This document shows, piece by piece, positions 14,690 to 21,838 of a stretch of DNA of 21,838 nt. Both the position numbers and the translations under genes were made by a program. This stretch comes from CAYLGY01 sp964383325. GTDB lineage: Bacteria > Pseudomonadota > Alphaproteobacteria > Rhizobiales > Rhizobiaceae. The stretch covers positions 1-21,838 of the forward strand of contig CAYLGY010000045.1 of assembly GCA_964383325.1 (NCBI GenBank), given 5' to 3'. Every line of letters begins with the position of its first letter. Position 1 is the first letter of the stretch. The notes under the pieces are model-generated. The model saw only the letters and a program-made list of their open reading frames with translations, was not told the origin of the DNA and did not search any database.

Positions 14690-16807
14690 TCATTGTCCGA
14701 TCAACTGGAACCATGCATCCTCGTCAATGATCTCGATGCCGAGTTCCTCGGCCTTCTTCAGCTTCGAACCGGCGCCGGGCCCGGCCACCACCAGATCCGT
14801 TTTCGATGATACGGAGCCCGCCGTTCTCGCCCCGAGCCGTTCGGCCATGGCCTTGGCTTCGTCACGCGACATCCGCTCCAGCGTGCCGGTGAAGACGATG
14901 GTCTTGCCGGAAACCGGGGACGTCGCGACCGCCTGTTCGACGGGCAGGATTTCCAGCTCCGCAACCAGTTCGTCCACCCGGTCCGCATTGTGCTTTTCCC
15001 TGAAATAACGCGAGATTGCCAGCACCACGGCCGGGCCGATATCCTCCAGCGCCATCATTTCGGCGGCAGCCTCGCTCTCCAGCCCGCCGGCCACGATTGC
15101 ATTGGCGGCGGCATGAAAGCTCTGCCAGTCGCCATAGGCGCGGGCAAGGGTGCGTGCCGTCGCCTCGCCCACATGGCGAATGCCGAGCGCGTAGATCATC
15201 CGGTCAAGGGTGATGCGTCGACGCGCCTCGATCGCCTCGAACAGCTTGCGTGCCGAAACGGCGCCATAGCCCTCGCGATCCTTCAGCTTGCGCAGATTGG
15301 CTGCGTCGCGCCGGGCAAGCGTGAAAATGTCCGCCGGCGTGCGCACCGGCAGGTCCTCGTCGTCATAAAAAGCGTCGATCTGCTTTTCGCCCAGCCCTTC
15401 AATGTCGAAGGCCTGGCGCGACACGAAATGTTTCAGGTGCCGGCGCCGCTGGAAGGGACAGGCGAATTCACCCATGCAGCGACGCACCACCCCCTCCCCG
15501 CCGCCGGCAATCTCGTCACGAACGACCGGCGTGTGCAATTCGCACGGGCAATGATCGGGAAATTCGAAGCGTACCGCATCTGGCGGACGGCGCTCCGGCA
15601 GATAGCCGAGGATCTGCGGAATGACGTCCCCGGCGCGTTGCACGATCACCGTATCGCCGATCAGGATGCCGAGCCGCTCGATTTCCTCCGCATTGTGCAA
15701 GGTCGCATTGGTGACCACAACGCCGCCCACCGTTACCGGCTCCAGCCGCGCCACCGGCGTCAGCGCGCCGGTGCGGCCGACCTGGATGTCGATCGCCTTC
15801 AACACCGTTATGGCCTTCTCGGCGGCGAATTTGTGAGCGATCGCCCAGCGCGGACTGCGCGACACGAAACCAAGCCGGGCCTGTAATGCGAGGTCGTCCA
15901 CCTTGTAGACGACACCGTCAATGTCGTAGCCGAGCGTTGCCCGCTCGGCCTCGATGGCCCGGTAGTGCGCCAGCATCGCCTCGACATCCTCGAAGCGCCG
16001 CATCAGGGGATTGATGGCAAAGCCGTAGCGACCCAAAGCGGCAACCATTTCCATCTGCGTGGCGGCAGGCATTTCGCTTACCTCGCCCCACGCATAGGCG
16101 AAGAAGCGCAGCGGCCGCGAGGCCGTCACCGCCGCGTCCAGCTGGCGGAGCGAGCCGGCTGCCGTATTGCGCGGATTGACGTAGGTCTGCAAACCCTTCT
16201 CGGCCTGACGCGCATTGAGTTCGAGAAAGTCCGCCGTAGTCATGTAGACCTCCCCCCGCACTTCGAGGATCTCGGGCGGATTGCCGGTCAGCACTTGCGG
16301 AATTTCCGCCAGCGTCCGCGCATTTGCCGTGACATTCTCGCCTTCCCGGCCATCGCCCCGCGTGGCGGCGGCAACGAGTCGGCCGCCCTCATAGCGCAAG
16401 GACAGCGACAGGCCGTCGATCTTGGGCTCGGCGGTGAAGGCCAGCGGCGTGTCCTCGTCCATCCGCAGGAAACGGCGGACCCGTGCCACGAAATCGCGCA
16501 CATCGTCCTCCGTGAAGGCGTTATCGAGCGAAAGCATGGGCACCGCATGCCGGATCTTGGCGAAGGGGCCGGCCGTGGCCGATCCGACCCGCAATTCCGG
16601 CGAATCTGGTCGCCGGAGCTGCGGAAACCTTGCCTCGATCTCGCGGTTGCGCTGCCGCAGCCGGTCATATTCGGCATCAGAAATGACGGGAGCATCCTCG
16701 CCATGATAGCGCGCATCATGGAAGGCGATCTGCTCGGCGAGCCGGGCCAGCTCCGCTGCCGCCTCTTCTTCGTCCAGATGTTCCACCGCCTTTTCGCGCG
16801 CTGTCAT
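14690..16807 (-). CDS. ligA: NAD-dependent DNA ligase LigA
   Basis: A 705-residue ligase that seals nicks in replication and repair using NAD+. The domains are in canonical order: domain Ia with Y-H-G-E-D-A-P-V-I-S-D-A-E-Y-D (about 34-48), the adenylation domain with the catalytic lysine K129 in K-I-D-G, the OB fold, a zinc finger, helix-hairpin-helix repeats and a C-terminal BRCT domain (about 630-705). The zinc-finger cysteines are C420, C422, C444 and C450. The first pair is C-x-C rather than C-x2-C; from memory this is the usual form in Rhizobiales, so it is not damage. The ATG overlaps the recN stop as ATGA, indicating translational coupling. Confidence 0.97.
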   Translation of the reverse strand: MTAREKAVEHLDEEEAAAELARLAEQIAFHDARYHGEDAPVISDAEYDRLRQRNREIEARFPQLRRPDSPELRVGSATAGPFAKIRHAVPMLSLDNAFTEDDVRDFVARVRRFLRMDEDTPLAFTAEPKIDGLSLSLRYEGGRLVAAATRGDGREGENVTANARTLAEIPQVLTGNPPEILEVRGEVYMTTADFLELNARQAEKGLQTYVNPRNTAAGSLRQLDAAVTASRPLRFFAYAWGEVSEMPAATQMEMVAALGRYGFAINPLMRRFEDVEAMLAHYRAIEAERATLGYDIDGVVYKVDDLALQARLGFVSRSPRWAIAHKFAAEKAITVLKAIDIQVGRTGALTPVARLEPVTVGGVVVTNATLHNAEEIERLGILIGDTVIVQRAGDVIPQILGYLPERRPPDAVRFEFPDHCPCELHTPVVRDEIAGGGEGVVRRCMGEFACPFQRRRHLKHFVSRQAFDIEGLGEKQIDAFYDDEDLPVRTPADIFTLARRDAANLRKLKDREGYGAVSARKLFEAIEARRRITLDRMIYALGIRHVGEATARTLARAYGDWQSFHAAANAIVAGGLESEAAAEMMALEDIGPAVVLAISRYFREKHNADRVDELVAELEILPVEQAVATSPVSGKTIVFTGTLERMSRDEAKAMAERLGARTAGSVSSKTDLVVAGPGAGSKLKKAEELGIEIIDEDAWFQLIGQ

Positions 16808-18507
16808 GTATCGGGCCTGTCCTGTCCCTCGGAGACTGCAAGCGGTTCGGCCAGCAACCGCCGCGCCGCGGCGCGCGCTTCGTCAGTTACGGTCGCTCCC
16901 GCGAGCATGCGAGCGATTTCCTCCGAACGGACCGATTCGTCAATACGCCGGACGGCCGTGACCGACCCTGCCTCGCCCTCCGAGGACTTGCTGATCAGAT
17001 AGTGTGTCGCCGCGCGCGCCGCCACCTGCGGCGCATGGGTTACGGAAAGAACCTGCACGCGACTCGAAAGCCTCGCCAGCCGCTCCCCGATCGCGGCGGC
17101 CACGGCGCCGCCGACGCCGGTATCGATCTCGTCGAACACCAGGGTTGGGGCCGATCCCCGTTCGGCGAGCACGGCCTTCAGCGCCAGCAGGAAGCGCGAC
17201 AGCTCGCCGCCGGAAGCGATCTTCATCAGCGGGCCCGGCCGCGCGCCGGGATTGGTGCGCACGACGAATTCGACATGATCGATCCCGTGCACGGCACGCT
17301 GTTGCGGATCGGAGTCGATCTCGACCAGGAACTCGGCCCGCTCCAGCTTCAGGGCCGGCAGTTCGGCCATGACGGCCGCAGCGAGCTCGGCGGCCGCGGC
17401 GCGGCGGCGCTGCGATAAACGGCTCGCGGCCCGGTCATAGGTAGCATCCGCCTCGGCAAGTTCACCCGCAAGCTGTGCCAGTTGCGATTCGCCCGCATCC
17501 AGCGTCGCAAGCTCGGCCGCGAAGCGCTCGCGCAATTGCGGCAGCTCGTCCACCTGGACGTCATGCTTGCGCGCCACCGCCCGCAAGGCGAACAGCCGGG
17601 TTTCAGCCTCCTCAAGCTGGCGCGGGTCGAATTCGATCGCCTGCATTGCGACGCCGATGGCCTGCTCGACACGGTCCAGCGCCAGCAACGCCTCGTCCAG
17701 CCCCTGCATGATCGGCTCGATCAGCTCAGGGGCTTCCGCCGATTTGCGCCCCAGCCGCCGGAGTAGCGCCGCAAGTTGCGCCGTCGGGGAATCCGTGCCG
17801 CCAATCAGTTCCCGCGCATCGGCAATCTCCCCGGCAATCCTTTCGGCCCGTATCATGGCGGCGCGCAGATCGGCAAGCTGCGCTTCCTCGCCGCTTTCGG
17901 GTTGCAGCCGATCAAGCTCATCCAGCGAAGCCGTCAGATACTCCGCCTCCCGGCTCGCCTGCTCGATCCGCCGGGCGAGTGCCGCATGCCGCTCCTGCAA
18001 ATCCTGCCTGTGCCGGAAGATTCGGGCGAGATCCGCGGCGTCGTCGAGCGCCCCGGCCCAGGCATCCAGCAGATTTCGATGCGTCGAAGTATCCACGAGG
18101 GCGCGCTCGTCGTGCTGGCCGTGAATCTCGACCAGGGAAGCACCAATGCGCCGCATCAGCGCAATGCTTGCCGGCCGGTCATTGATAAAGCCCCGGCTTC
18201 TGCCGTCAGTGGACTGGATGCGCCGCAGGATCAGCGTGCCCTCATCGGCATCGAACGCTTCCGCAGCGAGCATTTGCTGCACCTCATGTTCCGGCGGCAG
18301 GTCGAACGCAGCGGTAACCATGCCTTCGCTCGCCCCGGCGCGCACGAGCGAGGAATCGCCCCTGCCCCCCAGCGCCAGCGACAGCGCATCGAGCAGGATC
18401 GACTTGCCGGCGCCCGTCTCGCCGGTCAGGACCGAAAGTCCGGATTCAAAGGCGATGTCGAGCCGGCGGATCAGGACAATATCGCGGATCGACAGATGAA
18501 CAAGCAT
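16804..18507 (-). CDS. recN: DNA repair protein RecN
   Basis: A 567-residue SMC-like ATPase of double-strand-break repair. It has an N-terminal Walker A G-E-T-G-A-G-K-S (29-36) within L-T-G-E-T-G-A-G-K-S-I-L-L-D-A-L. An E-I-H-G-Q-H-D segment (about 128-134) is diagnostic of RecN. Two coiled-coil arms (about 150-390) are followed by the ABC signature S-G-G-E-L-S-R (about 430) and Walker B V-F-D-E-I-D-T-G (about 456-463). The length is normal. The start has no clear Shine-Dalgarno sequence and lies 38 bases after the bamD stop, so it is probably transcribed from the bamD side. In many bacteria recN is SOS-induced, but no convincing LexA site was recognised just upstream. Confidence 0.97.
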   Translation of the reverse strand: MLVHLSIRDIVLIRRLDIAFESGLSVLTGETGAGKSILLDALSLALGGRGDSSLVRAGASEGMVTAAFDLPPEHEVQQMLAAEAFDADEGTLILRRIQSTDGRSRGFINDRPASIALMRRIGASLVEIHGQHDERALVDTSTHRNLLDAWAGALDDAADLARIFRHRQDLQERHAALARRIEQASREAEYLTASLDELDRLQPESGEEAQLADLRAAMIRAERIAGEIADARELIGGTDSPTAQLAALLRRLGRKSAEAPELIEPIMQGLDEALLALDRVEQAIGVAMQAIEFDPRQLEEAETRLFALRAVARKHDVQVDELPQLRERFAAELATLDAGESQLAQLAGELAEADATYDRAASRLSQRRRAAAAELAAAVMAELPALKLERAEFLVEIDSDPQQRAVHGIDHVEFVVRTNPGARPGPLMKIASGGELSRFLLALKAVLAERGSAPTLVFDEIDTGVGGAVAAAIGERLARLSSRVQVLSVTHAPQVAARAATHYLISKSSEGEAGSVTAVRRIDESVRSEEIARMLAGATVTDEARAAARRLLAEPLAVSEGQDRPDT

Positions 18508-18545
18508 TGCGGGAGCGCTTCATGACGGGGTGTCGTGGAGCGGCC

Positions 18546-19430
18546 TCAAGCCCTCCTCAGGCCTGGAAGACGCGAAAGCCACGACCCCTTGGATTCACGC
18601 GGTTCCAGCCCGCCGCTGCGCAGCAGCTTGTAGGAGCTCTCGTACCATTCGCTGTCCGGGAAATTATGGCCAAGCACCGCGGCTGCGGCCTGCGCCTCGG
18701 AGGTCATTCCCATCGCATAATAGGTCTCGGTGAGCCGCGCCAGCGCTTCCTCGATGTGCCGCGTGTCGGAATAGACCTCGACCACATTGCGGAAACGGCT
18801 AATTGCAGCAATGAACTCCCGGCGCTCCTGATAATAGCGCCCGATCTGCATTTCCTTGCCGGCAAGCTGGTCGCGTGCCAGGCGGATCTTGGCCTGCGCA
18901 TCCTCGACATATTCCGACTCGGGCCAGCGTTCGACCAGCTCCTTCATCGCATTCATCGTGCGGATCGCTTCCTTCTGGTCCTGCGTGACGTCGCGGATCT
19001 GGCGGTACCAGGAAAGACCGACAATGTACTGGGCATAGGGAGCGTCCGCGTCGGACGGATAGAGCGAGACGAACCGCTCGCCGGCACTGATCGCCTCGTC
19101 ATAATTGCCGCGGCGATAATTGGTGAACGCACCCATCACCATGGCCTTGCGCGCATATTCCGAATAGGGATGCTGCCGGTCGATGGCCGAGAACTTCGCC
19201 GAAGCCTCCTTCAGCCTGCCCGCATTCAGATTGGCGAGGCCCTGATTGTAGAGGAGATCCGGCGGATCGGTCTGCTCGACATAGGTGGCAAGGTCGATGT
19301 CATTATCCGAGGCGCAGGCCGAAATCAGGGCGGGCGCCGCCACAGCGATGGCGATTGCCGGCACGAGCCGCGACAGGCGTTGCCGCAATTGCAGTCGCCC
19401 GCCGATTCCCCTTGTGATAGCTGAGATCAT
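18546..19430 (-). CDS. bamD: Outer-membrane assembly lipoprotein BamD
   Basis: A 294-residue lipoprotein of the BAM complex, which inserts beta-barrel proteins into the outer membrane. The N-terminus has a basic region, a hydrophobic stretch and the lipobox L-I-S-A-C, with the acylated cysteine at about residue 39. The mature part is built of five TPR-like repeats. Diagnostic segments include D-P-P-D-L-L-Y-N-Q-G-L-A-N-L, Q-H-P-Y-S-E-Y-A-R-K-A and Q-L-A-G-K-E-M-Q-I-G-R-Y-Y. A Rhizobiales-type ending G-G-L-E-P-R-E-S-K-G-S-W closes it. The ATG at 19430 is preferred. The ATG pair at 19475/19472 overlaps a candidate -10 element and would give an over-long signal peptide. Confidence 0.94.
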   Translation of the reverse strand: MISAITRGIGGRLQLRQRLSRLVPAIAIAVAAPALISACASDNDIDLATYVEQTDPPDLLYNQGLANLNAGRLKEASAKFSAIDRQHPYSEYARKAMVMGAFTNYRRGNYDEAISAGERFVSLYPSDADAPYAQYIVGLSWYRQIRDVTQDQKEAIRTMNAMKELVERWPESEYVEDAQAKIRLARDQLAGKEMQIGRYYQERREFIAAISRFRNVVEVYSDTRHIEEALARLTETYYAMGMTSEAQAAAAVLGHNFPDSEWYESSYKLLRSGGLEPRESKGSWLSRLPGLRRA

Positions 19431-19470
19431 GTCCGGTCTTTGCCCTTTGATATCGCCGTTCTGGCTGGCC

Positions 19471-19501
19471 ATCATAGATCATATCGGCGTCTGCACGGCA
19501 A
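19471..19501 (-). promoter_or_regulatory. Candidate promoter for bamD-recN-ligA
   Basis: On the minus strand TTGCCG (19496-19501) is followed after 17 bases by TCTATG (19473-19478), or after 19 bases by TATGAT (19471-19476). Initiation near 19465 would lie downstream of the ATG pair at 19475, supporting the start at 19430. The gap from the lpxC stop to this site is otherwise unremarkable. Found by eye. Confidence 0.3.
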
Positions 19502-19607
19502 CTTCATTGCCCTGCAATCGTACAAATTTATGTCCGCCCGCGGTCAGAACATATCCGAATGCAGCTCGGAATGCATCATGAAACGCGTCCCGTCCGGCTG
19601 GCGCCGT

Positions 19608-20558
19608 TCACAGGGTCCAGGGGGCGAAGACCGGCGCGTTGACAGCAATGAGTTCGGCGCTCCGGCCACGCTCGCGATGCGTCGTCTCGACGATCTGGAA
19701 GGCGGAAGGGTTGGAAAGCAGGCGGCGCAGCGCGGCTGAATTCAACTTGTGTCCGCCGCGATAGGAACGGAAGCAACCGATGAAACGGGCGCCGGCCAGC
19801 GCCAGGTCCCCCATCGCGTCCAGGGTCTTGTGGCGCACGAACTCGTCGCTGTAGCGCAGGCCGTCCATGTTGACGATGCTGTTGTCGTCTCCGACGACGA
19901 GAGAGTTCTCCAATGACGAGCCGAGCGCATAGCCCGCCGCCCAGAGCCGCTCCACATCGCGCAGGAATCCGAAGGTACGGGCGCGGGCGATGTCGCGGCG
20001 GAACACGTCCGCATCAATGTCGCTGGCATAGGACTGCCTGCCGATTACCGGACTTTCGAACTCGATCTCGATCTCGAACCGCGTGCCGTCATAGGGCTGG
20101 AACTCGGCCCAGGACGCGCCACTCTCGATCCGCACCGTTTCGAGGACGCGGATATAGCGGCGCTTGGCCGGCTGCACGGTGATCCCCGCCTGGTCAAACG
20201 CATCGACGAAGCAGATGGCGCTTCCGTCGAGGATCGGCACTTCCTCTGCATCGATCTCGACGCCGAGATTGTCGATGCCGAGCGCCGACAGGGTGGCCAT
20301 CAGGTGCTCCACCGTCGCGACATGCACCGATTGCGGATTTCCCAGCACCGTGCAGAGATCCGTCGCCCCTACCTCGGAAACCAGCGCCCGCAACTCGCGG
20401 TGTTCGCCCTCAAGATCCGTGCGCGTAAAGGTGATTCCAGTATTCGGATCTGCCGGATGAAATGTGATCGATACTGGCTTGCCGCTGTGAACGCCTACCC
20501 CCGACAAGGAAACAGATGATCTGAGCGTCGTCTGATAGTCGCGCAACTCGTTCCCCAT
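19608..20558 (-). CDS. lpxC: UDP-3-O-acyl-N-acetylglucosamine deacetylase LpxC
   Basis: A 316-residue zinc amidase that catalyses the first committed step of lipid A synthesis. The zinc ligands are H85 (in T-V-E-H-L-M-A-T-L) and H243 and D247 (in H-K-T-L-D-A-M-G-D-L). The general base E84 and the catalytic H270 (in R-G-G-H-K-L-N) are also present. The two-domain repeat architecture and length are normal. The ATG at 20558 gives the family N-terminus (D-Y-Q-T-T-L-R-S-S-V-S-L-S-G-V-G-V-H-S-G-K); the frame is open upstream to 20645 through an AT-richer leader with a hairpin, which is not protein-like. The gene lies between ftsZ and bamD, the conserved alphaproteobacterial order. Confidence 0.97.
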   Translation of the reverse strand: MGNELRDYQTTLRSSVSLSGVGVHSGKPVSITFHPADPNTGITFTRTDLEGEHRELRALVSEVGATDLCTVLGNPQSVHVATVEHLMATLSALGIDNLGVEIDAEEVPILDGSAICFVDAFDQAGITVQPAKRRYIRVLETVRIESGASWAEFQPYDGTRFEIEIEFESPVIGRQSYASDIDADVFRRDIARARTFGFLRDVERLWAAGYALGSSLENSLVVGDDNSIVNMDGLRYSDEFVRHKTLDAMGDLALAGARFIGCFRSYRGGHKLNSAALRRLLSNPSAFQIVETTHRERGRSAELIAVNAPVFAPWTL

Positions 20559-20580
20559 AAACCCGCCCCAATTCAATTTT

Positions 20581-20606
20581 CCGTCTTCGAAACTCTTGGA
20601 AGACGG
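20581..20606 (-). promoter_or_regulatory. Hairpin in the lpxC 5' leader
   Basis: CCGTCTTC (20581-20588) and GAAGACGG (20599-20606) form a perfect 8-bp stem with a 10-base loop. It is 22 bases upstream of the lpxC ATG and would lie within the leader of a transcript starting near 20670. It could modulate translation or RNA stability, or be incidental. Confidence 0.4.
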
Positions 20607-20676
20607 CGCATAATTGTTTTTATGTTCTTGAAACAGCGTCCCCACGCCGCGTCCCGACTCCTAGCGATTGGCGATG

Positions 20677-20705
20677 AAGATAGTTGCGCCATTTTCATCC
20701 GCCAA
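20677..20705 (-). promoter_or_regulatory. Candidate lpxC promoter
   Basis: On the minus strand TTGGCG (20700-20705) and TATCTT (20677-20682) are spaced by 17 bases. Initiation near 20670 gives a leader of about 110 bases. The surrounding stretch 20690-20780 is clearly more AT-rich than the genes. Found by eye. Confidence 0.4.
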
Positions 20706-20781
20706 ATCACGCTTTCTTACCTAATGTAACGTCGGCACAATTTTGTCATATTTTGTAACGGATTGAAATCTAACCGTTAAT

Positions 20782-20820
20782 GGCAATGCGCGATCGCTAT
20801 GGTCAAAATCGCGCATTGCC
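20782..20820 (-). terminator. ftsZ terminator-like hairpin
   Basis: GGCAATGCGCGAT (20782-20794) and ATCGCGCATTGCC (20808-20820) form a perfect 13-bp stem with a 13-base loop, starting 24 bases after the ftsZ stop. On the minus strand it is followed by ATTAACGGTTAG, which is AU-rich but not a U-run. It is the strongest stem-loop noticed in the window and probably marks the end of the ftsZ transcript, separating it from lpxC. Confidence 0.6.
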
Positions 20821-20844
20821 CTGCTCCCGCATGTCCAGATCGGT

Positions 20845-21838
20845 TCAGTTCGCCTGCCGGCGCAGGAAAGCCGGAATTTCGAGCTGGTCATCCTCATGGA
20901 CGGGCGCCGGCTGCGAAATCTGGCGGCGCGGCTCCTCGGCCACGCTGCGGCGCGGCGCGTAGAGATTGGGATCGTTGGGAACCAGCCTGCGGGCCTCGCC
21001 CTGCTGCTCGCGCAGGACAGGCTGGCGCGGCTGGCGGGCCGGCTGCAGGGAAGCAACCTCTTCCTCCTCCCGACGGGCGGAAAGTCCGGTGGTCAGCCGC
21101 CGCAGCAGGCCGATCGGGCCGCGATCTTCCTGGGGCGCCTCCTGGGCGGCGCGCGCGGCGATCTCGGCCTTCACGACAGGGGGGAAATCCTCGACACGCG
21201 GCATGCGCACGGGTGCCGGGGCCTCCATCTGCGGCTCAGGATGCGGCGCCGGTTCGGCCGTGGCTGCGGGCGCTTGCTGGACCTGGGGCTGCTGGGCGGG
21301 CTGGGCCGGCTGGGCCGGGCGCTGCGGCGGCGCAAACAGCGTGCTTGCCGGCTGGAAGGCCGGATCGGCGGCCGGCTGTGTCCTCGCGGCAGGCTGCTGG
21401 GTCTGGGTTGGACGCAAGCCGGCTTCGGCGCGCCGGATGGTCTCGGCGACCGGATCCTGCGTCGCGGACTGGGCAGGCCGGCGTGTTTCCGGCGCCGTTA
21501 CGGCTGCGCGACTCGGCAGGCCTGCGCCGACCGCGAAATCCTGCGGCCCGACCTCGCTGGCCGCGCGGTCGATTCCCGTCGCAACGACCGAAACGCGGAT
21601 GATTCCCTCCAGCTCCTCGTCGAAAGTGGCCCCAAGGATGATGTTGGCGTCCTGGTCCACTTCCTCGCGAATGCGGGTTGCCGCCTCATCGACCTCGAAC
21701 AGCGTCATGTCGCGGCCGCCCGTGATCGAAATCAGCAGGCCTCGCGCGCCCTGCATCGAGGTCTCGTCGAGCAGCGGATTGGCGATGGCTGCCTCGGCCG
21801 CGGCCATTGCCCGGCCCTCCCCGGAGGCCTCGCCCGTC
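20845..21838 (-). CDS. ftsZ: Cell division protein FtsZ (C-terminal part, 5' end outside window)
   Basis: The last 330 residues of FtsZ, the tubulin-like GTPase that forms the division ring. The visible part begins in the C-terminal globular subdomain (T-G-E-A-S-G-E-G-R-A, then G-A-R-G-L-L-I-S-I-T-G-G and D-A-N-I-I-L-G-A-T-F-D). The GTP-binding half is missing because the window ends. A disordered linker of about 220 residues rich in Pro, Gln and Ala follows, typical of Alphaproteobacteria. It contains two conserved-looking islands, R-M-P-R-V-E-D-F-P-P-V-V-K and G-P-I-G-L-L-R-R-L-T-T-G-L. The extreme C-terminus L-E-I-P-A-F-L-R-R-Q-A-N is the conserved peptide that binds FtsA and other partners. 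The gene is not truncated biologically; only the window cuts it. Confidence 0.97.
   Translation of the reverse strand, partial: TGEASGEGRAMAAAEAAIANPLLDETSMQGARGLLISITGGRDMTLFEVDEAATRIREEVDQDANIILGATFDEELEGIIRVSVVATGIDRAASEVGPQDFAVGAGLPSRAAVTAPETRRPAQSATQDPVAETIRRAEAGLRPTQTQQPAARTQPAADPAFQPASTLFAPPQRPAQPAQPAQQPQVQQAPAATAEPAPHPEPQMEAPAPVRMPRVEDFPPVVKAEIAARAAQEAPQEDRGPIGLLRRLTTGLSARREEEEVASLQPARQPRQPVLREQQGEARRLVPNDPNLYAPRRSVAEEPRRQISQPAPVHEDDQLEIPAFLRRQAN

Noticed and set aside
15458..15550. Apparently damaged LigA zinc finger (C-x-C rather than C-x2-C)
   Set aside because: Four cysteines remain (420, 422, 444, 450), and from memory the C-P-C-x-L-x-T form is standard in Rhizobiales LigA.
15965..17002. 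Long plus-strand open frame opposite ligA and recN
   Set aside because: Antisense shadow of two well-supported genes with no ribosome site or domain pattern.
18507..19424. Long plus-strand open frame opposite bamD
   Set aside because: Shadow of bamD; no promoter or Shine-Dalgarno evidence and no recognised similarity.
20799..21602. Pro/Arg/Gly-rich open frame opposite the FtsZ linker
   Set aside because: Low-complexity linker DNA is open on both strands; the minus frame has the conserved FtsZ ending.

Overview
The window looks like chromosomal core sequence from a GC-rich alphaproteobacterium, most likely order Hyphomicrobiales (Rhizobiales). This rests on three things: the order ftsZ-lpxC-bamD-recN-ligA, the long Pro/Gln-rich FtsZ linker ending in an IPAFLRRQAN-type tail, and the alphaproteobacterial forms of SspB, BamD and LigA. 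A relative of Mesorhizobium or other Phyllobacteriaceae is plausible, but genus cannot be settled from the sequence alone. No prophage, IS element, CRISPR array, tRNA or rRNA was seen.

Left part (1-6300): an imperfect 57-bp tandem repeat with dyad symmetry abuts the 3' end of a hotdog thioesterase gene on the minus strand. A divergent intergenic region of about 300 bp leads to a D-lactate dehydrogenase-type FAD oxidase on the plus strand. This is followed by a 1285-residue AsmA-family envelope protein with an unusual coiled-coil and Pro-rich C-terminal tail.

Middle (6300-11800): on the minus strand uvrD/pcrA, sspB (ClpXP adaptor) and a small ribbon-helix-helix protein read in that order. Divergent from uvrD, a plus-strand cluster encodes a 50-residue membrane microprotein, a Sco-type copper chaperone and PrmA (ribosomal protein L11 methyltransferase). 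Convergent to prmA is a 40-codon, strongly basic small gene with a very good Shine-Dalgarno sequence. A three-domain aminopeptidase P gene is divergent from that small gene.

Right part (13600-21838): all genes are on the minus strand. In transcription order they are ftsZ (5' end outside the window), lpxC (lipid A synthesis), bamD (outer-membrane protein assembly lipoprotein), recN and ligA (DNA repair, joined by an ATGA overlap), then azlC and azlD (branched-chain amino acid exporter pair). The cluster links division, envelope biogenesis and DNA repair. The azlCD pair at its end looks like a lineage-specific addition.

No clearly new multi-gene system is visible. The best leads are two microproteins (9770-9922 and 11487-11609), the 57-bp repeat, a palindrome between the 40-residue gene and the aminopeptidase gene, and the structured lpxC leader. 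Promoter and hairpin calls were made by eye and are tentative.
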